Origin: Jiella marina
GTDB taxonomy: Bacteria > Pseudomonadota > Alphaproteobacteria > Rhizobiales > Rhizobiaceae
Length of the DNA stretch: 64,000 nucleotides
NCBI RefSeq assembly: GCF_024359545.1
Contig: NZ_JAKQZG010000004.1
Coordinates: 310,001 to 374,000 of the forward strand
Direction: 5' to 3'
Shown here: positions 53,508 to 62,308 of the stretch, in pieces
Position numbering within the stretch: position 1 is the first letter of the stretch
How the letters are laid out: each line of letters starts with the position of its first letter
Made by a program: the position numbers and the translations under genes
The notes under the pieces: model-generated
What the model was told of the DNA's origin: nothing
The model's database searches: none
The model's input: only the letters and a program-made list of their open reading frames with translations

Positions 53508-54349
53508 GCCGCTTGCCGATCCAGCGGAAAGGCTCGGGTTTCGCCGGGCATGGCGGGCGTCAGGTCTTCGCTCCGGCAAAAGCGCATCTCGAAATTGTAG
53601 CGCATCCGCGACATGGATGGCTTGAAGCCCGTGCGATGAATCGACCAGCCGTCGAGACAGATCACGTCCCCGCGGTTCAGCACTGGCGACCAGGGCTCTA
53701 CATCGCCAACGGCCTCACGAATGGCCGCCTCGTCGATCTCGAAATTCGAGTACATGCGCTGGCGCAGTTCGCCTGTCGCGCCGCGGCGCGAACAGTTCAC
53801 GATCGCGTCGAGGGATTTCGGATAGAACTCCAGCCCCGGCGCCGAATGGCCGGCGCCATCGGTCAGCGGCACCCAGAAATTCAGGAGCCGGCCCGCCTGC
53901 ATCCGCATCACGCTCGCATCCTGATGCGGCGGCACGGGACGGCCGATCTGGTCCGGCCCCTGCCGGCGGACATGACAGGCTTCCATCAACTGCGTGACCC
54001 GCTCCCCGAGATACCGGCGAATGATGTCAGTGAGCAGAGGCTGGCGGATCAGGGCTTCCATGGCCATGCGCATCGGCTGGCCGTCGCCGAGCGGCAGGTC
54101 GTCCTCGAAGGGCCTCAGAATGCCATAGGAATGGCAGCGTCGCTCGGTCTCGGGGCTCAGCGTTCCGGCCTGGTGGCCGGCATCGAGCGCAGCATAGCCG
54201 TCGAGGACCCGCCCCTCGATCGCCTCGATCGTCTCCAGCGGCATGGCATTGCGGATGACGAAGCAGCCGCAGCTTTCGAGCGCCGCCGACACGCGGGCGG
54301 GACCGAGACCCTCGGCCGGAGCGTCCAGTTCCTCGTCGGCGTGGCTCAT
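53504..54349 (-). CDS. PhyH-type Fe(II)/2-oxoglutarate dioxygenase
   Basis: 281 residues with an intact iron site: the HxD pair in PPHQDASVMRMQAGRLLNFW and the distal His in LDGWSIHRTGFKPS, with an Arg shortly after (SRMRYNFEMRF). It starts with a normal PhyH N-terminus (ESCGCFVIRNAMPLETIEAIEG). Likely hydroxylates or desaturates a cluster intermediate using 2-oxoglutarate and O2. Unlike the other PhyH protein at 47537, it keeps the full triad. It follows the radical SAM gene by 36 bases. Confidence 0.87.
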   Translation of the reverse strand: MSHADEELDAPAEGLGPARVSAALESCGCFVIRNAMPLETIEAIEGRVLDGYAALDAGHQAGTLSPETERRCHSYGILRPFEDDLPLGDGQPMRMAMEALIRQPLLTDIIRRYLGERVTQLMEACHVRRQGPDQIGRPVPPHQDASVMRMQAGRLLNFWVPLTDGAGHSAPGLEFYPKSLDAIVNCSRRGATGELRQRMYSNFEIDEAAIREAVGDVEPWSPVLNRGDVICLDGWSIHRTGFKPSMSRMRYNFEMRFCRSEDLTPAMPGETRAFPLDRQAA

Positions 54350-54385
54350 CTGGATTGTTTCCCCGTTTCTGTCATCGGTGAGCGC

Positions 54386-56290
54386 TTAGGGCGCCAGCAC
54401 CGTATCCTCGAATTGGCGGTGGTCCTGCGGCAGGGCGCCCGGCAGCAGCCGCGGGATCTCCTTGTTGCGGAAATCCGCCTCTTTCAGGTCGTCCACCGAA
54501 AGTCCAAAGGCCTGGAACCGATCGGCCCAATAGGGTGAACCGGCGAGCCGCCGTTCCAGACGCTCGATGATCGCCGGGTCGATCGTCCCGCCCAGACGGT
54601 GCTGCAGAAAGCCGGTGAAGTAGAGCGCAAAGCCGTGCTCGGGCGAGATCACGTCGCTCAGCGCGCCGAGATTCATGAGCTGCTGGCGGATCTTCGCGGG
54701 CCGCGTCTCGCCGAAGAGGCGATGGAAATTCAAATGATAGTTCATGAAGAACCAGATGTCGTCGAGCTCGGTGGCGCTCGGTACGGCATCCATGGCGATG
54801 GCGCGGAACGCCTCCTCGAAGTTCTGGGAGGCGAGGCGCAGGCCCATATCCACCTGATCCTGCTTGCCGTAGCCGCCAGAGTTGAAGCGGGTGTTCTTGC
54901 TGCCGACCGGCTCGATCAGCCCTTGCGCCACCATGGAGTCATAGATCGGCGTGTTGGGCAGCGGCTGCAGAATGGTGATGCCGCACCAGTCGAGATCCAT
55001 CGCTCGCGCGACATTTATCGTGTCGTTGATCTGGCCGAGCGTCTCGCCGGGAAATCCGAGCATCAGGAAGACGCGGGCATGGATCTCCTCGAAGCGGCGC
55101 AGGACCTCCGCCGCCTTGAGGAAGTTGTTCACGGTGCCCGGCTTCTTCACCTGCTTCAGGATCTCCGGATTGCCGGATTCCATGCCGATATTCAGGGCGA
55201 TGCAGCCGCTCGCCGCCATCGCCGCCACGACCTCCTCGGTGCAGGATGCCGCGATCACGCCATTCGTGGCATCCCAAGTGAGATCGAGGCCTCTTGCGAC
55301 CATCCCGTCGAACAGGGCGATCGCCCGGGCATGGTCCTTGAGGAGATCGTCGTCGAGCCAGGTAATATGGCCGACACCGTGCACTTCCTTCAGATGCTGC
55401 AGCTCGTCGAGAACGTTCTCGACCGAGCGCTGGCGAACCGACTTGCCGTTGAAGCTGCGCACGCTGCAGAAGGTGCATTGGGCTCGGCAGCCGCGATTGG
55501 AGAGGCTCGTCGCGAAGCGCGTTCCACGCGGCTTGAAGCCGTGGAAATTGCCGATGACGCCAACCTCGGACAATTCCTCGATCGCGATCAGGTCGTGGGC
55601 GGGGAGGATGTCGAGATCGCCCGCGGCCGGCTGCGCCTCGCCGAAGAGCCGCACCCGTTCTCCGCAATTGGCATCATTCACCACGAGTTGGCCGAGCCGG
55701 TCCGTGTCGATCTCGCCGGCGACCGCGTCGACGAACAGGCCGAAAGCCCGGTCGGCCTCGCGCAGGAAGGCGAAATGCGCGGCGGGAATATCGTCCAGAA
55801 CCCGATCGACGTCGTTCGTCACATGGACACCGCCGATCGCGACCGGAACGTCGTGGCCGGCAGCATGCTCGCAGACCCGCTTCAACGAAGGATGGGTCAT
55901 CGTGAACATGCAGGTGACGCCGACGAGGTCGGGCGCGAAATCGGCGATCGCCGCCTCCAGTTCACGCTGCCAGACCGCGTCGAAATCGAACGCCGCCTCA
56001 TCGGTGCAGCGATTGGCGGCCTTGAGGACGAGGTGGTTCAAATTGACGATCCGAACCGCGACGCCCTTCCGGCGCAGATTGGCGGCAAGCACGGCGAGGC
56101 CGTAGGGCGGATAGTTTGGGTAGCGGCGGCGCCGGGCGGTCTCGATGCGAAACAGATCCGCCTCTCCATCGGGCGGATTGACCAAGAGGACACGCTCGAT
56201 GCGGCCTTTCGGAAACTGGCGCGCCAGGAAATCCGAGAGGGTCCATGCCCGGGGCGCGGATCGCGTCGCACTGTATTCCTCAAGCATCAC
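54386..56290 (-). CDS. B12-binding-domain radical SAM protein
   Basis: 634 residues: an N-terminal cobalamin-binding-type Rossmann domain (~35-180, with RVLLVNPPDGEADLF and LVGVTCMFTMTHPSLKRV), then a radical SAM barrel (~255-470) with the cluster motif CRAQCTFC and HITWLDDDLLKD, and a C-terminal extension. Such enzymes include methylases acting on unactivated carbon and ring-forming enzymes. In this setting it may C-methylate or rearrange a sugar; the aerobic cobalamin genes cobS/cobT in the same window would supply the cofactor. Substrate is unknown. A 220-base space separates it from the gene upstream. Confidence 0.87.
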   Translation of the reverse strand: MMLEEYSATRSAPRAWTLSDFLARQFPKGRIERVLLVNPPDGEADLFRIETARRRRYPNYPPYGLAVLAANLRRKGVAVRIVNLNHLVLKAANRCTDEAAFDFDAVWQRELEAAIADFAPDLVGVTCMFTMTHPSLKRVCEHAAGHDVPVAIGGVHVTNDVDRVLDDIPAAHFAFLREADRAFGLFVDAVAGEIDTDRLGQLVVNDANCGERVRLFGEAQPAAGDLDILPAHDLIAIEELSEVGVIGNFHGFKPRGTRFATSLSNRGCRAQCTFCSVRSFNGKSVRQRSVENVLDELQHLKEVHGVGHITWLDDDLLKDHARAIALFDGMVARGLDLTWDATNGVIAASCTEEVVAAMAASGCIALNIGMESGNPEILKQVKKPGTVNNFLKAAEVLRRFEEIHARVFLMLGFPGETLGQINDTINVARAMDLDWCGITILQPLPNTPIYDSMVAQGLIEPVGSKNTRFNSGGYGKQDQVDMGLRLASQNFEEAFRAIAMDAVPSATELDDIWFFMNYHLNFHRLFGETRPAKIRQQLMNLGALSDVISPEHGFALYFTGFLQHRLGGTIDPAIIERLERRLAGSPYWADRFQAFGLSVDDLKEADFRNKEIPRLLPGALPQDHRQFEDTVLAP

Positions 56291-56511
56291 TGCCGCAGAC
56301 CGTCCCTGGCGTGTCGGACCCCGGCGAGATGGTCGCCTCCGGGCCCTGTCCGTCGAATCGGCTTTCAGGTCTACGCGTCGATTCGATGGGTCTCAAGCGT
56401 GGATCGCTCAAATCCGCCTTTCATGCTCGTGCGGGCCAAGGCCCGGACAAGCCACAGGAAATGCCCCGCGCCTTTGGTGATGGGCACAGGTGGCGCCCAG
56501 TGGTTCAAAGC

Positions 56512-57264
56512 TCAAGACGCCCGTCTGCGCAGGAAACCATCGGGCACGCAGGTTGCGCCGAAGCGCTCGAAATGCCGATCCGGCTCGAACTCCGACGTCG
56601 AGGCCAGAAACTCACGCAGCGCGGTAAGCGGATTGTCCTCCGCCCACTCCGGCTTGCCGCGCGGGATGTCCGCGACAAGCGCCTGTGCGCCATCCATCAC
56701 CACCAGATAACTTCCGGGCGTGACCAGTCGTTCATAGAGGCGGATTTCTTCGGCCACATGCGCGTAACTGTGATTGCTGTCCAGGACCACCATCACCGTG
56801 CCGGCCCCTTCGCATCGCCGCTCGACCTGTTCGACCGTCGCGGGGTCGATCGAACTTGCCTCGACGAGATCGATGCGGTGGGCGAGGGGATGCGCTTCGA
56901 TGGCGGTGCGGTTGTGCGGACGGATATCGACGTCGACGCCGATGACCCGGCCCTTGCCGATCAACTCCATGATCGCGGCATAGAGTGCCAGCGAACCGCC
57001 ATGGGCGACGCCGCATTCCACGACCATGTCGGGCTGAAGGTGCCAAATCAGCTCCTGCATCGCGACGATGTCTTCGGGAAGCTGAATGATCGGGACACCG
57101 AGCCAGCGCGGCTCGTACATGCGCTTGAACTCTGCGGCCTGCTTCAGGCGCAAGGCATCGACGAGGGCCATGCCTTCTTCGGAGTAAAGATCGACGGTGG
57201 TTTCGCGGCCGCCGCTCGAGAGCGTCAGCTTCGCATCGCTCCCGGCCTCGACGTCTCGTCTCAC
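56512..57264 (-). CDS. CmcI-type (cephalosporin hydroxylase family) methyltransferase-fold protein
   Basis: 250 residues matching the CmcI/rhamnosyl O-methyltransferase group: YEPRWLGVPIIQLPEDIVAMQELIW, the SAM-binding VVECGVAHGGSLALYA near residue 85, GVDVDIRPHNR and VVLDSNHSYAHV with acidic/His metal ligands. Family members are Mg2+-dependent SAM O-methyltransferases, several of them acting on sugars. A methylated hydroxyl on the glycan is the likely result. It overlaps the C-methyltransferase gene by 4 bases. Confidence 0.86.
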   Translation of the reverse strand: MRRDVEAGSDAKLTLSSGGRETTVDLYSEEGMALVDALRLKQAAEFKRMYEPRWLGVPIIQLPEDIVAMQELIWHLQPDMVVECGVAHGGSLALYAAIMELIGKGRVIGVDVDIRPHNRTAIEAHPLAHRIDLVEASSIDPATVEQVERRCEGAGTVMVVLDSNHSYAHVAEEIRLYERLVTPGSYLVVMDGAQALVADIPRGKPEWAEDNPLTALREFLASTSEFEPDRHFERFGATCVPDGFLRRRAS

Positions 57265-58499
57265 GACACCGCCTCCAGATCCTGCAAGGCCGGGATCGGC
57301 ACCACCATGCGCCCGCCGGAGCCGAGATAATCGGAAAACTGCCGGGCGATCTCTTCGGCGAAGTTCCAGGCGAAGACGATAACGAGATCCGGCCGGTCCT
57401 CCAGGATGCGCTCGGGCGCGACGATCGGAATGTGGCTGCCGGGCGTGACCCGGCCCTGTTTGAGGGTGTTGCGATCGGCGATGTAGTCGAGATCGTCCGG
57501 GCCGAGACCGAAAAAGGCGATCATGGTGTTGCCCTTGGCCGGCGCGCCGTAGCCGACGACACGGCCGCCCTTGCGCTTCATTTCGGCGATCAGATCGAGG
57601 AGGTTGCTGCGAATATCCTCGATCCGGGCCACGAGCGTCTCAAAGGGCGCCTTGGTCGTGAGGCCCCGCTCTTCCTCGAGCGCGGCGAGGGCGGCCACCG
57701 CCGGTGCGACCGGGCGCCGACCCTTGCGGCCCGCCCAAACCCGCAACTGGCCGTGATGGATCGGCAGCCGCTCGACATCGAACACTTCGAAACCGTGAGC
57801 GGCGAACAGCGCCTGCATGGGCGTGAGCGCCCAGTAGGAGACATGCTCGTGATAGATTGTGTCGAAGGCGCAGAGATCGAGTAAGTCCATCAGATAATGG
57901 GCTTCGAGAACGAAGACGCCGTCTTCGTCGAGCATGACGTCGATCGCCTGCATCAGACCGGAAAGATCCGGAATGTGAGGAAAGGTGTTGGTCATGGTGA
58001 GGACCGAAGCCGGGCCGTGCGTGTCCCTGAGCTGGCGCGCGAGGGCAAGATCGAAATAGCCCGTGGTCACCTCCGCGCCCTTGGCGCGCGCGGTCTCCGC
58101 CAGATTCGCGGCCGGGTCGACGCCCTGCCGTCTCTCGATTCTGGCTTTGCCAAAGCCTTCCAGCAGCGTGCCGTCATTGCAGCCGACGTCGACGACCAGC
58201 GCGGATGCGCCGAGATCGAGGCTGCGAACGATCTTCGCCGCCAGCCCATGAAGATGGTCGGTCAGCGTCGAGGAGGCCGATGACATATAGAGATAGTGAT
58301 CGAACATCGCCGATGGCGGCACCAGATCGAGCAGTTGGGCGTGGCCACAGGCACGGCACAGGCTGAGCCGCAGCGGATAGAGCGTTTCACCCCCGGCGGC
58401 GGCCTCTTCCGGCTTCAGGAAGTTGTTGGCCGGCGCCGTCTTTCCGAGGTCGAGCACTTCGTCGACCTTCCCGCCGCCACACAGAAGACATCCAGCCAA
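57261..58499 (-). CDS. TylCIII-type sugar C-methyltransferase
   Basis: 412 residues in three parts: zinc-binding N-terminus (CLLCGGGKV, CRACGHAQLLD), SAM-binding core (VVDVGCNDGTLLEGF near residue 103, LTMTNTFPHIPDLS) with the catalytic Tyr-His block DTIYHEHVSYW, and a C-terminal domain with VVGYGAPAKGNTM. This is the layout of TylC3/NovU-type enzymes that C3-methylate 4-keto-deoxysugars. It implies a branched sugar. It overlaps the CmcI-type gene by 4 bases and follows hddA by 41 bases. Confidence 0.88.
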   Translation of the reverse strand: MAGCLLCGGGKVDEVLDLGKTAPANNFLKPEEAAAGGETLYPLRLSLCRACGHAQLLDLVPPSAMFDHYLYMSSASSTLTDHLHGLAAKIVRSLDLGASALVVDVGCNDGTLLEGFGKARIERRQGVDPAANLAETARAKGAEVTTGYFDLALARQLRDTHGPASVLTMTNTFPHIPDLSGLMQAIDVMLDEDGVFVLEAHYLMDLLDLCAFDTIYHEHVSYWALTPMQALFAAHGFEVFDVERLPIHHGQLRVWAGRKGRRPVAPAVAALAALEEERGLTTKAPFETLVARIEDIRSNLLDLIAEMKRKGGRVVGYGAPAKGNTMIAFFGLGPDDLDYIADRNTLKQGRVTPGSHIPIVAPERILEDRPDLVIVFAWNFAEEIARQFSDYLGSGGRMVVPIPALQDLEAVS

Positions 58500-58540
58500 T
58501 TCTCTGGTCCTTTTCTTTGCCTTGTCGGTCCCGGCTGCGC

Positions 58541-59554
58541 CTAGCCCATGCCATAGCTGTGGATGCGCACGCCATTCGGCTCGTAGCCGACCTTCAACTC
58601 CCGCAGATCGCCCATCGCGCCGCGGATCGCGTCGTGTCGCTCAGGCGGCGCGAGAAACATGAGGAAACCGCCGCCGCCTGCACCGCAGAGCTTGCCGCCA
58701 TAGGCGCCTGCGGCAATGCCGGCGCGATACCAGCCGTCGATGGCGCTGGAACTGATCGAGTCGGCCAATTGCCGCTTCATCTCCCAGCCCTCGTTCAAGA
58801 GACAACCGAGAGCAGCGACATCGATGCCGTCGAAGGTCATCTTGCGCATGTCGTCCGCCTGCGCCTTCATCGTGCGCAGCCGTTCGAGATTGAGGTCCGT
58901 GCGGGCGTTCTGGCTTTCCAGGACCTCGCCGGCGTCGCGGCTGATGCCGGTCCAGAACATCAGGATCGAGCGGAACAGCCCGTCGATCTCCCGCGGTGGC
59001 AGGGATTGGGGCTCGACGGTGACGCGATCGTTTTCCAGGAAGCGGAAATAGTTCAGGCCGCCAAAGGCCGCGGCGTATTGATCCTGCTTTCCGATCGGGC
59101 GCTGCAGCATCTCGATCTCGACCGTCGCGGCTTCCTCGGCAAGTTGCGCCGGCGAGACCCGCTCGCCCCTCAGAACATGGAGGGCCGAGAGCAGGCTGAC
59201 CGCAAAGCTGGAGGAGGCACCGAGGCCGGACGAGGTCGGAATATCCGCAATGACGCCGATATAAAGCGGCGGATCGCAGGGGACCAGCTTCAGGCACTCC
59301 CGGACGATCTGGTTGCGGATCGCCTCGACATCGTCGACGATCTCGGCTTCCGAGTAGTTCAGCCGGTAGGTGCGCCCGAAGAACGGGCTGAGGCGCTTCA
59401 CCGTGACATAGACGTGCTGGTCGATCGCCGAGGACAGAACGGCACCACCCTCGCGCCGGTAGAACGCCGGCAGATCCGTTCCGCCGCCCGCGAAACTGAT
59501 CCGAAAGGGCGCGCTGGCGAGAATGTAGCCGGGCCCGCTCGCCAGACTACCCAT
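58541..59554 (-). CDS. hddA: D-glycero-D-manno-heptose 7-phosphate kinase (GHMP family)
   Basis: 337 residues. GHMP-kinase motifs: APFRISFAGGGTDLPAFY at the start, ATP loop IPTSSGLGASSSFAVSLLSAL near residue 105, and the C-terminal LCGAGGGGFLMFLAP. The GGGTDLPAFY phrase is typical of HddA, which phosphorylates D-glycero-D-manno-heptose 7-phosphate at O1 in the GDP-heptose route (an L-fucose kinase-type activity is a less likely alternative). With gmhA and the HddC-GmhB fusion in the same run, the assignment is strong. The start at 59554 has GGGGCG upstream and overlaps the preceding gene by 8 bases. Confidence 0.88.
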   Translation of the reverse strand: MGSLASGPGYILASAPFRISFAGGGTDLPAFYRREGGAVLSSAIDQHVYVTVKRLSPFFGRTYRLNYSEAEIVDDVEAIRNQIVRECLKLVPCDPPLYIGVIADIPTSSGLGASSSFAVSLLSALHVLRGERVSPAQLAEEAATVEIEMLQRPIGKQDQYAAAFGGLNYFRFLENDRVTVEPQSLPPREIDGLFRSILMFWTGISRDAGEVLESQNARTDLNLERLRTMKAQADDMRKMTFDGIDVAALGCLLNEGWEMKRQLADSISSSAIDGWYRAGIAAGAYGGKLCGAGGGGFLMFLAPPERHDAIRGAMGDLRELKVGYEPNGVRIHSYGMG

Positions 59555-60023
59555 GACGAACGCCCCAGTCGTAGGGAACATGATCGCCGAACGGATCGAT
59601 GTAGATCAACTCGCCTGGATCGTGGGGCATGGTGGCGCAATTGGCGAGGATCGCCATCTTGTCGCCGAAAGCCTTATAGCCGTTGGTGATGCCTGGCGGA
59701 ATCTTGACCAGCAGCCGGTTCTGTTCCCCCATGAAGACCTCGGTCAGATTGCCCCGTGTGGGCGATCCCTCGCGGTCGTCGTAGAGCACCAGTTTCAGCA
59801 TGCCGACGACGCAGAAATTGTTAAGCGTCATACGGGTGTGTATGTGCCATGCCTTGACCACGTCCGGGTAGCCGCACGAAAAATAGATCTCGCCAAACTG
59901 CTCGAATTCCGGGTCGGAGGATTTGAGCATGTGGAAGATCGCGCCGCGCTCGTCGGGAATCGTGCGCTTGCGCACGATTTCGACGCCCTCGATCATCGAA
60001 CCCTTCACGCCGTCGATGCTCAT
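59547..60023 (-). CDS. RfbC-like cupin, probable nucleotide-sugar 3,5-epimerase
   Basis: 158 residues, a divergent RfbC-type cupin: RTIPDERGAIFHMLK, FGEIYFSCGYPDVVKAWHIH (catalytic His region), LVKIPPGITNGYKAFGDK and IPFDWG-like end HVPYDWGV. It probably isomerises C3/C5 of the 4-keto sugar made by the adjacent dehydratase, as MlghB-type enzymes do in Campylobacter heptose pathways. Start chosen at 60023, where GGGAGG stands at ideal spacing; in-frame ATGs at 60068 and 60074 would overlap the dehydratase gene. Confidence 0.82.
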   Translation of the reverse strand: MSIDGVKGSMIEGVEIVRKRTIPDERGAIFHMLKSSDPEFEQFGEIYFSCGYPDVVKAWHIHTRMTLNNFCVVGMLKLVLYDDREGSPTRGNLTEVFMGEQNRLLVKIPPGITNGYKAFGDKMAILANCATMPHDPGELIYIDPFGDHVPYDWGVRHG

Positions 60024-60054
60024 CTTTCGGCCTCCCGGCGCGTCGCCGTTGAAA

Positions 60055-61047
60055 TCAGTGTGAGCCATTGGCAACGCGCTCGCGCCAATAGGCGAGCGTA
60101 TCGCTCAAGATCTGTTCGTAGGAAAGACGCGGCTCCCAGCCCGTCAGCGCGCGGAACGGCCCGGTATCGGCGATCAACCGGGGCACCTGCGTCGGGCGAA
60201 CGAACTCCGGATCGATGCGATAGGTGATGCCTTTCACCGTGGACATGGCGATCAGCGCTTCCAGCGCTTCCCGGAAGGTGTGGACCGAGGCTTCGTCCTC
60301 CGAGCCGATCAGGAACATCTCGCCCGCCGGCAGTTTCTCGCTTGCAAGCCCGTAGGCCGCGACCATGTCCTTCACATGGGTGAAGTTCCGCCGATCGTCG
60401 ATATGGCCGACGCGAAGTTCCTTGCCCGCGAGGCCGGCTTCGGCAAGTGCGATCTGATAGGCGTACCAGGGAATACCGAAGACCTTCTCGCGGCGCGGTC
60501 CCTCATGGTTGAAGGCGCGGGTGCGCACCACGTCGAGCCCGTAGGAGGCGTGATAGACGTAGCCGATCAGATCCTGGGCCACCTTCGTCACGGCATAGGG
60601 GTTCACCGGGCGCAGCACCGTGGTGTCGCGGATGGGCAGTTCATGTTCCTCGATCTGGCCGTACTCCTCGCCCGAACCCGGGATCAGCAGTCGGGCCTTC
60701 GAGCCGGTCTGGCGCATCGCTTCGAGGATGTTGAGCGTGCCGTTGTAGTTCACCGCCATGTAGCGATGCGGGTTTTCCCAGGACGGGCTGACGAAGCTCT
60801 CGGCGGCGAAGTGGAAGATCCGGTCCGGGGTCGCCTTCTCGATCGCCGTTCGCGTCGAGACCGGATCGGTGAGATCGCAATCGATGAAGGTGAGGCGATC
60901 GGCAATGTGGCGGACATTGTCCATCCGCGAGAGATGCCACCGCTTGGTCGCGAAGAGCTTCGCCCCGGGGCGGCTCTCGAACAGGTATTCGGCCATGTGG
61001 GAGCCGACGAATCCGGTCACGCCGGTGATGAGGATGTGTTCGCTCAT
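60055..61047 (-). CDS. GDP-mannose 4,6-dehydratase-like SDR (possible GDP-heptose 4,6-dehydratase)
   Basis: 330 residues: ITGVTGFVGSHMAEYLFES (NAD motif), FHFAAESFVSPSWENP, the catalytic stretch PGSGEEYGQIEE and YAVTK near residue 150, and RAFNHEGPRREKVF. These blocks match the GDP-mannose 4,6-dehydratase group. As it sits directly after a complete GDP-D-glycero-D-manno-heptose gene set, it more likely dehydrates GDP-heptose, like DmhA of Yersinia and Campylobacter, giving a 4-keto-6-deoxy-heptose. That substrate is inferred from context. Start ATG 61047 follows the fusion gene by 19 bases. Confidence 0.84.
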   Translation of the reverse strand: MSEHILITGVTGFVGSHMAEYLFESRPGAKLFATKRWHLSRMDNVRHIADRLTFIDCDLTDPVSTRTAIEKATPDRIFHFAAESFVSPSWENPHRYMAVNYNGTLNILEAMRQTGSKARLLIPGSGEEYGQIEEHELPIRDTTVLRPVNPYAVTKVAQDLIGYVYHASYGLDVVRTRAFNHEGPRREKVFGIPWYAYQIALAEAGLAGKELRVGHIDDRRNFTHVKDMVAAYGLASEKLPAGEMFLIGSEDEASVHTFREALEALIAMSTVKGITYRIDPEFVRPTQVPRLIADTGPFRALTGWEPRLSYEQILSDTLAYWRERVANGSH

Positions 61048-61066
61048 GCCGCTATGGTCTGCTGTC

Positions 61067-62308
61067 TCAGTTTGCCGCGGGCCGGGTTTGGGCCCTTTGG
61101 TCCAGAAAGTCGAGGAGGTCGGGAAGGGACTGGGCGAGACCCTTTTCGGGATCGACCGGGAAGAAGGGCTGGTCGGCCTTGGCCGCAGCCTCGCCGTCGC
61201 GCGGATCGTCGCCAACGAAGGGCGTGACGCTCAGATCCAGGGCATGGGCGCGCTGTGCCTCATACAACATTCCGGGGGCCGGTTTGCGGCAGTCGCAACC
61301 GTCGTCCCAGTGATGGGGGCAGTGGAAAACGTCGAGAATCTCGCCGCCCGCCGCGCGAGCCTCGTCGATCATCCGGACGTGAATGGAATCGAGATCGGCT
61401 TGCGTCATCATGCCGCGCGCGATCCCCGCCTGGTTCGTCACCACGATCACGTCGGCGCCATGGCCCTTGAGTGTCGCCAGAGCGTCCAGGGCGCCGGGCA
61501 GCCACTGCCATTCCTCGGGATTCGCGACATAGGTCCCGCGCGGGGCCTTGACGTTCAGGACGCCGTCCCGGTCGAGGATGACGCATGGCCGGCGCGTGAA
61601 GAAGCGGATGGCCTCGGACAGCTTCTCCGGGCTCCCGCAGCTATAGTAGCGATGCGAGGTCTCGAAGGCCGTGAGTTGGCCGCGCGAGGCGAGAAGGGGA
61701 TAGATCGCCGCTTCGAACGAACAGTTGTCTTCGGGCAGGAGATCGACGACGTCGCGTTTCATCACGATGAAGCCAATATCGACGCCGGCAAGATCGGGGT
61801 CCGTCCGCGACTTGTCGTAGGAAGTCACGAATCCGTTCGCGTCGACGCGGATGTTGTCACGCGTGTGGCGGTCACGATTGCGGTAGACCGTCACCTGGGC
61901 GAGAGCTTCAGGCCGGGCTGAAAACGCCTGCCACATCCGGGCAAACGGCATCGGCCAGTAATTGTCGCAGTAAAGCAGGAGAAAGGCCGGATCGAGCTTG
62001 GAGAATGCACGCTTGACCCGGCGTCCCGTGTCGTCTTCTGCCGGGCCGAACGAATAGTCGATTTCAAGGCCGAAGCGACTGCCGTCGCCGCAATGATCGA
62101 CGATCATTTCCGCCTTGTGACCGAGCAGCAGGAGAACGCGGGTGAACCCTTGCGACTTCAACAGTCGGAGAAGATGATCGAGAAACGGCCGGTCGCCCGC
62201 CATGACGAGCGGCTTCGGTCGATCCTGGGTGAGTGCGCCCAGCCTCGTGCCGAGCCCGCCCGCGAGGATGACCGCCTGGTCGGGCCTGCGCGCCGACCCC
62301 ATGCTCAT
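61067..62308 (-). CDS. fused heptose-1-phosphate nucleotidyltransferase and GmhB phosphatase
   Basis: 413 residues with two enzymes in one chain. Residues ~10-235: sugar-nucleotide transferase with LAGGLGTRLGALTQDRPKPL and LLYCDNYWP. Residues ~240-400: HAD-IIIA phosphatase with ILDRDGVLN (nucleophile Asp), VVTNQAGIARG, and the GmhB zinc motif CPHHWDDGCDCRKPAPGM. It would dephosphorylate D,D-heptose 1,7-bisphosphate and then activate the 1-phosphate, the HddC and GmhB steps, which are usually separate proteins. GTP use is assumed from the HddA-type pathway. It overlaps gmhA by 4 bases. Confidence 0.9.
   Translation of the reverse strand: MSMGSARRPDQAVILAGGLGTRLGALTQDRPKPLVMAGDRPFLDHLLRLLKSQGFTRVLLLLGHKAEMIVDHCGDGSRFGLEIDYSFGPAEDDTGRRVKRAFSKLDPAFLLLYCDNYWPMPFARMWQAFSARPEALAQVTVYRNRDRHTRDNIRVDANGFVTSYDKSRTDPDLAGVDIGFIVMKRDVVDLLPEDNCSFEAAIYPLLASRGQLTAFETSHRYYSCGSPEKLSEAIRFFTRRPCVILDRDGVLNVKAPRGTYVANPEEWQWLPGALDALATLKGHGADVIVVTNQAGIARGMMTQADLDSIHVRMIDEARAAGGEILDVFHCPHHWDDGCDCRKPAPGMLYEAQRAHALDLSVTPFVGDDPRDGEAAAKADQPFFPVDPEKGLAQSLPDLLDFLDQRAQTRPAAN

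Noticed and set aside
54599-56710. 703-codon open frame on the plus strand, opposite the radical SAM gene
   Set aside because: Its translation is low-complexity and unlike any family, while the minus strand encodes a clear B12 radical SAM protein. Long antisense open frames are expected at this GC content.
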